Of a DNA stretch of 64,000 nt, positions 55,129 through 64,000 are shown one piece after another. The notes beneath the pieces are model-generated. The model made no database searches. It worked only from the letters and a program-made list of their open reading frames with translations, and was not told the DNA's origin. The stretch spans positions 174,685,043 to 174,749,042 of the forward strand of contig CM066031.1 in the NCBI GenBank assembly GCA_033557465.1. Direction: 5' to 3'. Made by a program: the position numbers and the translations under genes. Origin of the DNA: Ichthyophis bannanicus (lineage: Eukaryota; Chordata; Amphibia; Gymnophiona; Ichthyophiidae). Each line of letters starts with the position of its first letter. Positions within the stretch are counted from its first letter, which is position 1.

Positions 55129-55262
55129 CCCGCTGTTTCGTTGATGTTTAATGTACTCTGACTTCCTCCTCCAAAGTTAGCACAATCACCGGATTATATG
55201 TTAGGCCCCTCCGGAGCTCCACGCTACACAGCCGTCCTGCTTTGCTCCAGGCTCGGCCCCAT

Positions 55263-55275
55263 ACCTGTACTTTTT
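55263..55275 (+). repeat. target-site duplication of L1 copy C, right
   Basis: Copy of 47244-47256; more T residues follow. Confidence 0.8.
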
Positions 55276-55326
55276 TTAATCATGTGATGTTTGTATCATA
55301 TAAAAACAGTTCATCAGATTTATAAT

Positions 55327-56370
55327 GAATGAAAGAATTGAGCAGCAAATTTGCATTAAATTCTGCCAGAAATTTGGAGATTCGTGTAAAGAGAATTATG
55401 GCAAGTTACAGCAAGTGTATGGCGATGAATGCATAAGTTGTGCTCAAGTTTATGACTGATACAAATGTTTCCTAAGGGCTGCCAAAGTATTGACAGTGAT
55501 GAACATTCTGGAAGGCCATCAATAAGCAGGAAAGAAGACAATGTTGAAACACTGTGTGTCGCAATACGCTCAAATCATTGACTATCAGGGAACTTGCTGA
55601 GGACATGGACATCGGGTATGGGTCATACAGTCCATTCTTACTGTCGATTTAGGAATGAGATGTGTGTCTGCAAAATTTGTGCTGAAACTCCTGTCCCCTG
55701 ACCAAAAAGAAGATCAACTGTTTGCAGCCAGAGAGTTGTTGGAATGTGTTGAAAATGACTCAGATTTCATCAAAAAGATTATTACTGATGATGAATCATG
55801 GGTTTATGGTTATAACTCGGAAATTAAGGCTCAATCCTCACAATGGAAAACTCTAAACTCTCCCAGATTCAAGAAAGCCATCAGGTGAGGAGCAACATCA
55901 AGGTCATGCTCACGGATTTCTTTGATTACCAGGATATTATTCATCATGAGTATGCTCCAAAAGGCCAAGCCATCAATGAGTATTATGTCCAAGTTCTGAC
56001 TCGTTTGAGAGATGCAGTTCATTGTAAGAAGTCAGAGTTGCACAGGAATGATGAATAGTTGCTTCATCACTTTAGTGCCCTAGCTCACATATCACATCTT
56101 GTCCAGCAGTTCTTGGCCAAACACCAAATCAAGCAAGTCCATCAGCCTCCATACTCACTTGATCTCACACCCTGTGACATTTCCTGTTTCCAAAACTGAA
56201 ATTACCACTTAAAGGAAGGAGATTTGATGACTTGGAGACCATTAAGTAAAATTCGACACATCAGCTTAACAGTATAATAAAAGAGGCATTTCAAAATTGT
56301 TTCCAGCAGTGACAGGAATGCTGGAGAAAACGTGTTTTATCAGAAGTGGACTACTTTGAAGGAGACTGAG
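55327..56370 (+). pseudogene. mariner transposase, decayed
   Basis: The cut-and-paste transposase of a mariner element. Readable blocks are: an N-terminal helix-turn-helix region (RIEQQICIKFCQKFG, then a YG-DE-S-AQVYD block), MRCVSAKFVLKLLSPDQKED at 55655, IITDDESWVYGYN (first catalytic Asp), SNIKVMLTDFFDYQDIIHHEY, LLHHFSALAH at the position of the usual HHDNAxxH (second Asp lost), PPYSLDLTPCD (third Asp kept), and a C-terminal FQNCFQQ-like end. Several stops and shifts occur. The start is disrupted by the L1 insertion upstream. Confidence 0.85.
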
Positions 56371-56510
56371 TATAATAGCTGTCAGTATTGTACTTCCTGT
56401 GTTATTGTACAAGTCTCAATTCTTTTTGAATGCATCCTGTAAACATCCACAGCCCGAGAATGTCCTTGTAGAACGAGGGTTTGATGGAAGCGTGGCCTGG
56501 GCAGAAATAA

Positions 56511-59475
56511 GAACATAAGAACATAAGATATGCCATACTGGGTCAGACCGAGGTCCATCAAGCCCAGTATCCTGTTTCCAACAGTGGCCAATCTAGGTCA
56601 TACGTACCTAGCAGTATCCCCAAAAGACACAGGTTCCACAATGCTTGTACTGGGTCAAGCATTGATTATCCTGGGTCCCTTTTTAATAATGGTTTATGGA
56701 CCTTTTCTCCAGGAACTTGTCCAAACTTTTTTTAAACCCAGCTACACTAACAGCTCTTACTACATCCTCCGGTAACAAATTCCAGAGTTTGATTACACGT
56801 TGAGTGAAAAAATATTTTCTCTTATTTGTCTTAAATAGTTTACCCTGTAGCTTCATTACATATCCCCTAGTCATTCTATATTCTGATAGCGTAAACCATC
56901 GATCTACGTTTACCCGTTCCACTCCAATCATTAATTTATAGACCTCTATCATATCTCACCTCAGCTGTCTCTTTCCCAGGTTGAAGAGCCCTAACCTTTG
57001 TAGCCTCTCTTCATAGGAGTAGTCTTCCATCCCCTTTACCATTTTGGTGGCTCTTCTCTGTACTTTTTCTAATAACGCTATATCCTTTTTAAGATACGGC
57101 GACCAGAATTGCACACAGTATTCAAGGTGCGGTCATACCATGGAACAATACAGAGGCATTATAATATCCTTTGTTTTGTTCTCCATTCTTTCCTTATGAT
57201 ACCTAGCATTATATTTGCTTTCTTGGCCGCCGCTGCACACTGGGCGGAGGGTTTTAACATGTAATCCATGATGACTCCTAAATCTTTTTCCTGGGTAGTG
57301 GTTCCCAATGTGGAACCTTGCATCGTGTAACCATAGTGTGGGTTGTTCTTTCCTAGGTGCATAACTTTGCACTTATCCACATTAAATTTCATCTGCCATT
57401 TAGATGCCCAGTCTTCCAATTTATCCAGTTCCTCCTGCAGTTTTCCACAGTCCTCTTGGGTTTTAACAACTTTGAACAGTTTTGTATCGTCTGCAAATTT
57501 GATAACCTCACTAGTTATTCCCTTTTCTATGTCATTTATGAATATGTCAAAAAGTAGTGGACCCAGTACAGATCCATGGGGTACTCCACTATTCACCTTT
57601 TTCCATTGGAAATATTGGCCATTTAGCCCTACCCTCTGCTTTCTATCTTTTAACCAGTTCCCGATCCACAATAGTACACTGCCTCCTATCCCATGACTTT
57701 TTAGTTTTGCCAAAAGTCTCTGATGAGGGACCTTGTCAAAGGCTTTCTGAAAGTCCAGATACACTATATCAACCGACTCACTTTTGTCTACCTGTTTATT
57801 CACACCTTCGAAAAAACATATCAGATTAGTAAGACAAGATCTTCCTTGTCTAAAGCCATGTTGGCTGTCTCCCATTAGGCCATGACTATCTACATGCTCT
57901 GTAATTTTGTTCTTTATGATGGTTTCTACCATTTTCCCCGGTACTGACGTCAGGCTCACCGGTCTGTAATTTCCCGGGTCACCCCTGGGACCCTTTTTAA
58001 AAATTGTCGTTACATTGGCGACCCTCCAATCTTCAGGTATTACAGATGATTTTAATGAAAATTCACAGATTACCAATAGCAGGTCTGCAATCTCATATTT
58101 CAGTTCTTTCAACACTCTTGGATATATACCATCCATTCCAGGTGATTTGCTACTATTCAGTTTATCAAATAGTAATACATCTTCCCGGTGTAGTGATATT
58201 TCTCTCAATTCCTCTGCAGTATCACCTTTAAATACCACATCAGTCTTGGGTTACATCCCTATATCTTCCTCAGTAAAGACCGAAACAAAGAATTCATTCA
58301 GTCTCTCCGCTATAGCCTTGTCTCCTCTTACTGCCCCTTTTACCCCTCTATCATCTAACGGTCCAATTGATTCTCTCACAGACCTTTTGCTACGAATGTA
58401 CTTGAAAAAGTCTTTATTTCATGTTTTTGCTTCCGTAGCAAGTTCCTTCTCAAATTCTCGCTTTGCCTGCCTTATCAATGCTTTGCATTTAACTTGCCAG
58501 TGTTTGTGCTGTTTCCAGTTTTCGTCGTTTGGCTCTTTTTTCCATTTCCTGTAAGATGCTTTTTTGGCAGCAACAGCCTCTCTGACCTCACCTTTAAATC
58601 ATGCTGGCAGTTTTTTGGACTTTCTTCCACTTTTCTTAATGCGTGGAATATAGCTGGTCTGGGCTTCGAGGATAGTATTTTTAAATAACACCCAAGCTTG
58701 CTGTAAGTCTTTAACCTTTGCAACCGCTCCCTTTCGTTTTTTCTTAACTATATTCCTCATTTTATCATAGTCTCCTTTTTGAAAGTTAAAAGGTAGTACT
58801 GTGGATTTCTTTACTATCCCTCCTCCACTAATTAAATCAAACACGATCATGCTATGATCACTATTGCCAAGTGGTCCCAACACCCTTATTTCTTGCACCA
58901 GATCTGGTGTTCCACTAAGGACTTTGTCCAGTATTGCTTCCCCTCTGGTTGGTTCATGAACCAGCTGCTCCAAGAAGCAGTCATTTATTTCATCTAGAAA
59001 CTTTATCTCCCTAGCATGTTCTGCTGTGACACTGACCCAGTCGATACCGGGGTAATTGAAATCACCCATTATTACTACTCTGCTGTGACTTTTGTTAGCT
59101 TCCTTGATTTCTTTGAGCATTTCATCATCCATTTGTTCATTCTGGCCAGGCGGTCGATAGTACACCCCCACTGCCATCACCTTCCCCTTCATACATGGAA
59201 TTTCAATCCATAGAGATTCTACAGCAAATTTTGTTTCCTGCAAAACTTTAATCCTTTCTGACTCAATGCCCTCTCTAACATAGAGCGCAACACCTCCACC
59301 AATTTGATCAGTTCTATCATTACAATATAGTTTGTATCCAGGTATCACAGTGTCCCACTGGTTATCCTCCTTCCACCATGTCTCTGAGATTGCAATCATA
59401 TCTAACCTCTCATTTAGTGCTATATATTCTAACTCTCCTATCTTATTGTTTAGACTTCTATCATTTGCATACAAG
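56511..59475 (-). mobile_element. CR1 LINE (copy C), 5'-truncated and decayed
   Basis: The 3' terminus lies at 56511 (cataagaa x2, then 'gccatactgggtcagacc'). ORF2 runs on the minus strand from about 59475 to 56683: [34 protein letters not shown] (59475-58599); the linker; then from 58238 RT blocks [72 protein letters not shown] (58238-57159), and the C-terminus (56952-56683). Frames break near 58600, 58245, 57150 and 56955. ORF1 and the first ~50 ORF2 codons are missing. It is a relative of copies A and B. Confidence 0.9.
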
Positions 59476-59815
59476 CAAATGCTAGAAGTCTTACGGTGCA
59501 ATTTCAGAATCACATAAGCATCTCCAGTTTTGGTTGATGAGACATCCATGCCTATGCTTGCTCCTGACCACAAATAAGGTGAAAAGAAAGTGCTCATTTC
59601 ATGAATGCAATGCTGCTGGAGGGAAGTTCAATATGTGCTTTCATTACCACAGTTATTATTTCCTGCACTACATGGACATTCATTTTTAGGGTAAAATCAA
59701 AACTATTTCAGAAGGCACTTATATGTCCTTCTATTCACTGCTACTCTCCCCCAGATTTTTGGATGTTCTGCTCTGAATGTCCCAGATTCTTCCTAGATGT
59801 CCTTTTTAAAAGCCA
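59476..59815. other. unassigned, no gene recognised
   Basis: AT-rich flank between CR1 copy C and the chain-of-hairpins element. Nothing recognisable. Confidence 0.45.
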
Positions 59816-59819
59816 CTTT

Positions 59820-60490
59820 AAATGGATATGGAGTCATTCTGTCCCATTGGGACATCCATCCCCGCTATTCGTCCCCCTGCCAGCCCCATAAATATCCTCC
59901 CCATACGGACAGTGGGTTTGTACAGGACTAGATGGGGAGGTCTAGATGGGGGCGGAAGGGAGCATTCCAGAAGAAGAGCGAGGGCAGGGCATGGGCAGGC
60001 CGTGATTCTGGACATACAGGGCCGATTCACAGGTTAGTCCTGTACATCCAGGGCTTTGAATCTAGACGGGGACTTATTCTACCTCAAAGGTGGAAGAAGT
60101 CCCCCTAGATGGAGGGGATCACGGTGTGGGTTCCAGGGAAACAGGTGAGGGGTTCAGGGAGTTCCCCACAGCCAAATCCTGCCCATGGAAGGCCAGATCA
60201 GGTGGCAGGCTGCAGGGAATAAAGATTGTTTTCTGTGGCAGGGGATCACAGCTCCTGAATGGAGCGTGGTGCCATGGCAACAGGGCACCATGGCACTGCA
60301 ATTCAATTCAGGAGCCTGGCTGAGTTATCTAGGTATGAGGGCTGGTCATGTGGCTGATTGGAATCTTGGCATGGCCTGCACTTCCAAGCTATAGACCTGA
60401 TCCTGATCCCACAGGCACGTCTAGCCCCCGCACGATCAGAATCGGGTCTAGCTCTGTACAGCCCAATTCTGATTGACTGTACAAGGGGGA
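59820..60490. mobile_element. chain-of-hairpins element, copy 2
   Basis: An uninterrupted version of the family at 13203-19310, in reverse orientation. Successive palindromes: about 60009-60055 (ctggacatacaggg arms), 60059-60111 (gacttattctacctc arms, very strong), 60158-60217 (ttccccacagcc arms), 60249-60315 (gctcctgaatggag arms with gccatgg), 60388-60455 (tagacctgatcctgatc arms), 60451-60485 (ctgtaca arms). The corresponding palindromes at 13.2-13.7 kb occur in opposite order with moderate divergence. No ORF belongs to it. Terminal repeats and target duplications are not evident. Confidence 0.65.
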
Positions 60491-60849
60491 GACAGCCAGC
60501 ATAGAATGTTCCTCATAGTGTCTGGTTGAAAATATCTCTAACAGGACTGACACAAATTGCATAATGAAAGGGCAGAGTGAGGGAGGAAGGCAAAATTATC
60601 CAGATAACCACGATGTTTAGGCACTACTTGGATATGCTATCCATTTCATTAGGCCTACTGAATTGCAACCCTAAACTAAATGGATACCTGTGGCAATGGT
60701 GACCTCAAAATACATATCTTTATCATCACTTACTATGCGTATAGTGGTGTGGAGTGCACATATTAATTTAAATACCAGCACCACATTTAAATTAAACTGT
60801 TTCCTGCCACCACTGGATATTGTCTCCTTAATGCATACTTTTATGCATT
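60491..60849. other. unassigned, no gene recognised
   Basis: AT-rich flank. No gene or element recognised. Confidence 0.4.
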
Positions 60850-61815
60850 ATGGGGGTTATTCCAGAACTCAAATAAGGGTTTGTACATGGGTCAGGGATA
60901 TTTATGTGCCAAAAACATCTATGGATGTATTCGGGTACATGGCACCCACAGACATTTATCTCGCTTGCATGGGGATGTCAGAATGTGCCTGGGAGGGTGG
61001 AATGGGGGCATGGTTTGCTACAGAGACATGCATAACATATTCAAAAAAGGCCTGTGCACATTTTCCAACTGTCCCGCAGACATGTCTGTTATTTCTGCCA
61101 GAGATGTGGGATAAGGCCAGTACTTAGAACATTTTCTGCTGTGTTTTACAATTTGTCTCTGCAAGTGAGAGTGTGTATGTGTGTGGTTTGAGGGTTGCAT
61201 GGGTAGATCTGGTGTGCAGATCTGCAATTCAGGGGGAACATGAATGCCTGACCAGTATCTGGACCTTATGGATGACCGCAGTGATACCAGGTGCCACTAT
61301 GACAGAGCAGCCATACAGCAGCTCTGCCAGCCATCCGGAGACCTAACAGCTGTTGTGCTAATATTCTTCAGATTGTGCTATGTGGCCTTCCTCCTTACCC
61401 AGTACAGAATCTATGCAAGCTGTGAGAGTAGTGATATATCTGGAGGCTGACTACTTGGTATGATGGCACAGGAATCCCCCTTCCCATGCCCACACAGGCC
61501 TGCCAGGGGAGCAGTTCTACAAAGCAGACTGTGGGAAGGCAGGCAGGATTGCCCCACAGATAGCAGATGTATACAGACCAACATAAGCCAGAACAGAGAG
61601 TGGACATCATTTGGGACAGATATAGCCATATATAAGGAGCTGCTGTGAGAAATGCCAGTACCCAGATATGTGGGAAACAGATGACATAGCCTGACAGCCA
61701 TAGGCATTAGAAGGGCATAGTTATATCGCTCAGCAATACAATGCATCCTTTGAGGAATTACAGAGTTAGTTTAGGTTTTGTGAGGTTGGTAAGGGTCTAT
61801 AAGATATGTGTCAAT
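60850..61815. mobile_element. unclassified repeat family Y, copy 2
   Basis: Shares its sequence order with 23340-25690 but lacks the MITE, SINE and L2 insertions there, so it shows the pre-insertion form. It starts 'tgggggttattccagaactc'. The open frames on both strands are short and domainless. Confidence 0.6.
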
Positions 61816-61996
61816 ATGCCTTTCCTGCCTAGCTGCCATGTTATAAAATTATCCTCTGAGTTGATTTTCAGCCTGTTTTCTTTAAGCAAATTTTCAGGCA
61901 ACTTAACCATTTAGGTGCCATGTTTACTAAACGTTAGTACACACTATCCGCCATCTTACCTATAGGAATAAGATTTGCGTTACAGCAGATATCGTG

Positions 61997-62545
61997 TATT
62001 ATTATTATTATTATTAGAGTCTCTTTTATACCGCGCTATTCAGCATCAGTGCGGTTTACAATGAACAATAAAATACACATTTCCGATGGTACTTTGTGTT
62101 TACAGTTGAACAGGTAATGCAACTTGGATAACAATTTAAGACATAATTGGGAAATCTTTTGACTTCAGTCAAGGGGGTTCTGAGAGGCTTGTGAGGATGG
62201 TGCAGCATCCACATTGGCTTCTGGGTAAAACTGGAGGAAGAGGTGACGTTTTAAGGCCTTTCTGAACTGAAATATGTCCTGGATTGATCGGATGCCGTGA
62301 GGGAGGCTCTTCCAGTACCTTGGTGCGCAGAAATTGTAGGCCCTGCCTACTGTTGCCTTGGTGCATTGTGTTATTAATTTTGGGACTACCAGGGTGTTAA
62401 GTGTTACTGACCTTCTTCCCTATTGAGAGGAGTTGTCTGGATTAGTTCAGTCAATGATGCCGACGAAAGCCCTTTAATAACCTTGAAGGTAAGTAGTAAG
62501 GTCTTGTAAGTGATTCTTGTAAGTGAACCTTTTAAGTAGTAAAGT
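61997..62545 (-). mobile_element. L2-type LINE 3' fragment
   Basis: On plus: (ATT)n at 61997-62015, then 'tataccgcgctattcagcat' and 'gtgcggtttacaatgaac', the L2-family 3' terminus. Decayed ORF2 C-terminal coding follows (near 62280-62360; a WxxLPHGI-like block). It lies between two phrases that are near complements ('gccatgtttactaaacgtta' at 61918, 'taacatttagtaaatatggc' at 62562), possibly the ends of a MITE that it interrupts. Confidence 0.65.
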
Positions 62546-63235
62546 CTTGTAAGTGATATTAACATTTAGTAAATATGGCCCCAGAATTTTGACTAGCAAT
62601 TTTCCTAAACCTAGCTGAACAAAGTTTGACTGCTAAAATTTAGGGTACCTATTTAGTAAAATGGGGTACCTGGCTAAACATATTCGATTAGTGCTGAAAA
62701 TCCTCACTAACAGCTAAGCCACAAGTCTGCTGTGGTAACACATCCAATGTCATTCTTCTTTTGCCTGCATAAATTTGACCACCTTATGAATTTAGGTAAT
62801 TAAATTTAATACATGTGAGGGAGAATTATTGAATAGAGTTTTAACTGAAAACACGCAAAAAAGGTCTTTTTCTAAAGGACGTTAAGGTGTAGCACAAAAT
62901 GCGCTAAAAGTGCAAAACTATGGTGCATTAGGTGCAACACCACCATGTTAACTGCCGGGAGAGTGGAATGCATTTCCCTGGCAGTTAACATGGGGCCCTG
63001 TCTCCTAGCACAAGATGCATTAGTGTGGGTGCATATTGAGGTGGCGTTAGGTGAACCCATACTAATGCACTGCGCTAGCTGCACTGAGCTCACCACGCCC
63101 ACTTGCGACCCTAACACAAGTTACACAGTTAGTGTGGGATGATTCCTGTATTAACCATCATAGACCTGGACTAGCTGGCAGCGCGTGACCCAGCACACAC
63201 CAGAACATGCATTGCCAGTTAGTGCCTGTTAATAA
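62546..63235. other. unassigned, no gene recognised
   Basis: AT-rich with several 'tttagtaaa'-type phrases and a C run at 63237-63250. No gene recognised. Confidence 0.4.
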
Positions 63236-63385
63236 TCCCCCCCCCCCCCCAAGTTTTGTAGCTGAGGCGATGGAGAGTGAAAAAACTTGCCCAAGGTCAC
63301 AAGAAATATCAGTAAGATTTGAATCCTGGATTCTTTGTTCTTAATCCACTGATCTAGCCACAAGATTATTCCCCCTTTCTTAAGC
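63236..63385 (-). mobile_element. MIR/CORE-type SINE fragment
   Basis: On plus 'aaacttgcccaaggtcacaa' is the widely conserved CORE/MIR block, followed by 'agatttgaatcctggattct', the complement of a degenerate B box. Tail and A box are weak. Confidence 0.6.
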
Positions 63386-64000
63386 TGTCCCTGAATATAT
63401 TTGTCACATTTAGCAGTGTAGTGTCTCTATGGGAAGTACTGACACAACTATGATCTGATTTGTTTCCTAATGGTGAGGGTACTGTAGATAAGAAGGTGGT
63501 ACTGTTAAAACTTTAATGGGGTACCTTTCAAACTGCTTACTTTCGGTACTTCTTTTGTCCAGATTTTGCCTTGCGTTTCAGTGCAAAAGTATAACCATTA
63601 AATTTAAGCTGCTTTAAAGGCAACTTTCAGAAGGCTGATTTTCATGGGTAAATTGCTATTTTTGTAAGAAAATGGTTTTGGAAGTTATCCTCGTCACACC
63701 AACATCTCTTAAGCAATGAAATAAAAGATATGAAATTAACGGAAATGATTCAGGGCCTGATGTATGAAACAGTTTCACCCCTTCTGTTTCCAGGAACAAA
63801 ATGCTTCATGTATCAGCCCTCAGATTGTTTTACTGTCAGCTAAATTATCTTTATTTTTCCTATAATGCCACTCTAATAAGGTTCTTAAATAATAATTATT
63901 GTATTAAAATAATAATTGCCCATTAACCAATCATGTATGCCAGCTGCTAGTCTGTTAAATACAAATGATTTCCTTAAATAACTAACTTGCTTTATTATTG
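63386..64000. other. unassigned, no gene recognised
   Basis: AT-rich sequence to the end of the window with no recognised gene or transposon. Confidence 0.4.

Larger units (their letters stand above)
47257..55262 (-). mobile_element. full-length L1 (copy C), split by ORF1-only element
   Basis: The 5' end is at 55262 (ggggccgagcctggagc, comparable to ggggcggagcctg of copy B). ORF1 lies at 55128-54289, ORF2 runs from 53810 to 47773, and the 3' end is near 47257. A 13-bp target duplication frames it. A 2.6-kb L1 relative of the opposite strand is inserted in the ORF2 endonuclease (50807-53382). It is a different family from copies A and B: ORF1 begins MSGSKLAHLDFTSS and ORF2 MAPIKILSLNVK. Confidence 0.9.
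47120..56439 (+). mobile_element. mariner transposon split by an L1
   Basis: The left end (caaggtgtgatcaaaaagta, 47120) and the complement of the right end (caggatgcattcaaaaagaa, 56439) are related inverted repeats, both continuing to 'gacttgt'. Between them lie 5' non-coding sequence (to 47256), the 8-kb L1 nest, and the transposase remnant from 55263. Without the L1 the element is about 1.3 kb, the normal mariner size. A TA duplication cannot be placed with certainty because the outer bases have decayed. Confidence 0.8.

Noticed and set aside
55655..55888. Host gene derived from mariner transposase (SETMAR-like)
   Set aside because: No SET domain or exon structure; the second catalytic Asp is lost and several stops are present.
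57343..58554. Plus-strand frames over CR1 copy C
   Set aside because: They are antisense shadows of the CR1 ORF2; equivalents occur opposite copies A and B.
1..64000. Viral or prokaryotic gene cluster
   Set aside because: No operon-like gene packing, ribosome-binding sites or capsid/replicase genes; the content is vertebrate retroelements and MITEs.

Overview
This window looks like gene-free, transposon-saturated vertebrate DNA. I found no host exon, rRNA gene, CRISPR array or bacterial-style operon. The repeat mix is L1 elements with intact ORF1s, CR1 LINEs whose ORF1 carries an SGNH esterase, L2-clade LINEs, a Penelope-like element with a GIY-YIG endonuclease, tRNA/CORE-type SINEs, mariner, Tigger-like and hAT relics. 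That mix, with the characteristic CR1 3' end (CATAAGAA octamers, a 'gccatactgggtcagac' core), best fits an amphibian, most likely a caecilian. This is inference; no species can be proved from the sequence.

Layout, left to right. 1-1400: microsatellite, a cluster of short palindromic modules and low-complexity DNA. 1405-4135: a head-to-head Penelope-like element whose one arm keeps a 91-bp GT-AG intron that the other arm has lost. 4150-19800: one old minus-strand LINE (endonuclease at 19.7 and 13.0 kb, reverse transcriptase at 8.1-4.2 kb) split by three insertions: an internally deleted L1 with an intact ORF1 (5234-7222), a 4.3-kb TIR element carrying tRNA-like modules (8165-12478), and a chain-of-hairpins element (13203-19310) itself split by a near full-length L1 (13678-19076). 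19.9-25.7 kb: a 105-bp tandem duplication, a CR1 tail and a nested unclassified repeat. 26-28.6 kb: an L2-clade LINE with its catalytic RT core deleted. 29.5-30.1 kb: a Tigger-like MITE. 32.0-38.6 kb: a nearly complete CR1 (copy A) with an L2 in its 5'UTR, itself inserted in another L2. 39.3-43.7 kb: CR1 copy B, with both ORFs uninterrupted. 44.8-46 kb: a tRNA/CORE/L2-tail SINE and a palindromic hAT MITE. 47.1-56.4 kb: a three-level nest, mariner > L1 > ORF1-only L1 relative with nine 113-bp CRE-bearing promoter monomers. 56.5-59.5 kb: a decayed CR1. 59.8-62.5 kb: second copies of the chain-of-hairpins element and of the 23-kb repeat, and an L2 fragment. The rest is unassigned.

The elements form a small ecology: autonomous LINEs (CR1 B; L1 B before its frameshifts), ORF1-only L1 derivatives that must borrow a reverse transcriptase, SINEs that share 3' ends with the L2 LINEs, and DNA transposons reduced to palindromes. 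The strongest candidates for something undescribed are the chain-of-hairpins family (two copies, 13.2 and 59.8 kb), the monomer-driven ORF1-only element at 50.8 kb, and the spliced/unspliced Penelope arms.
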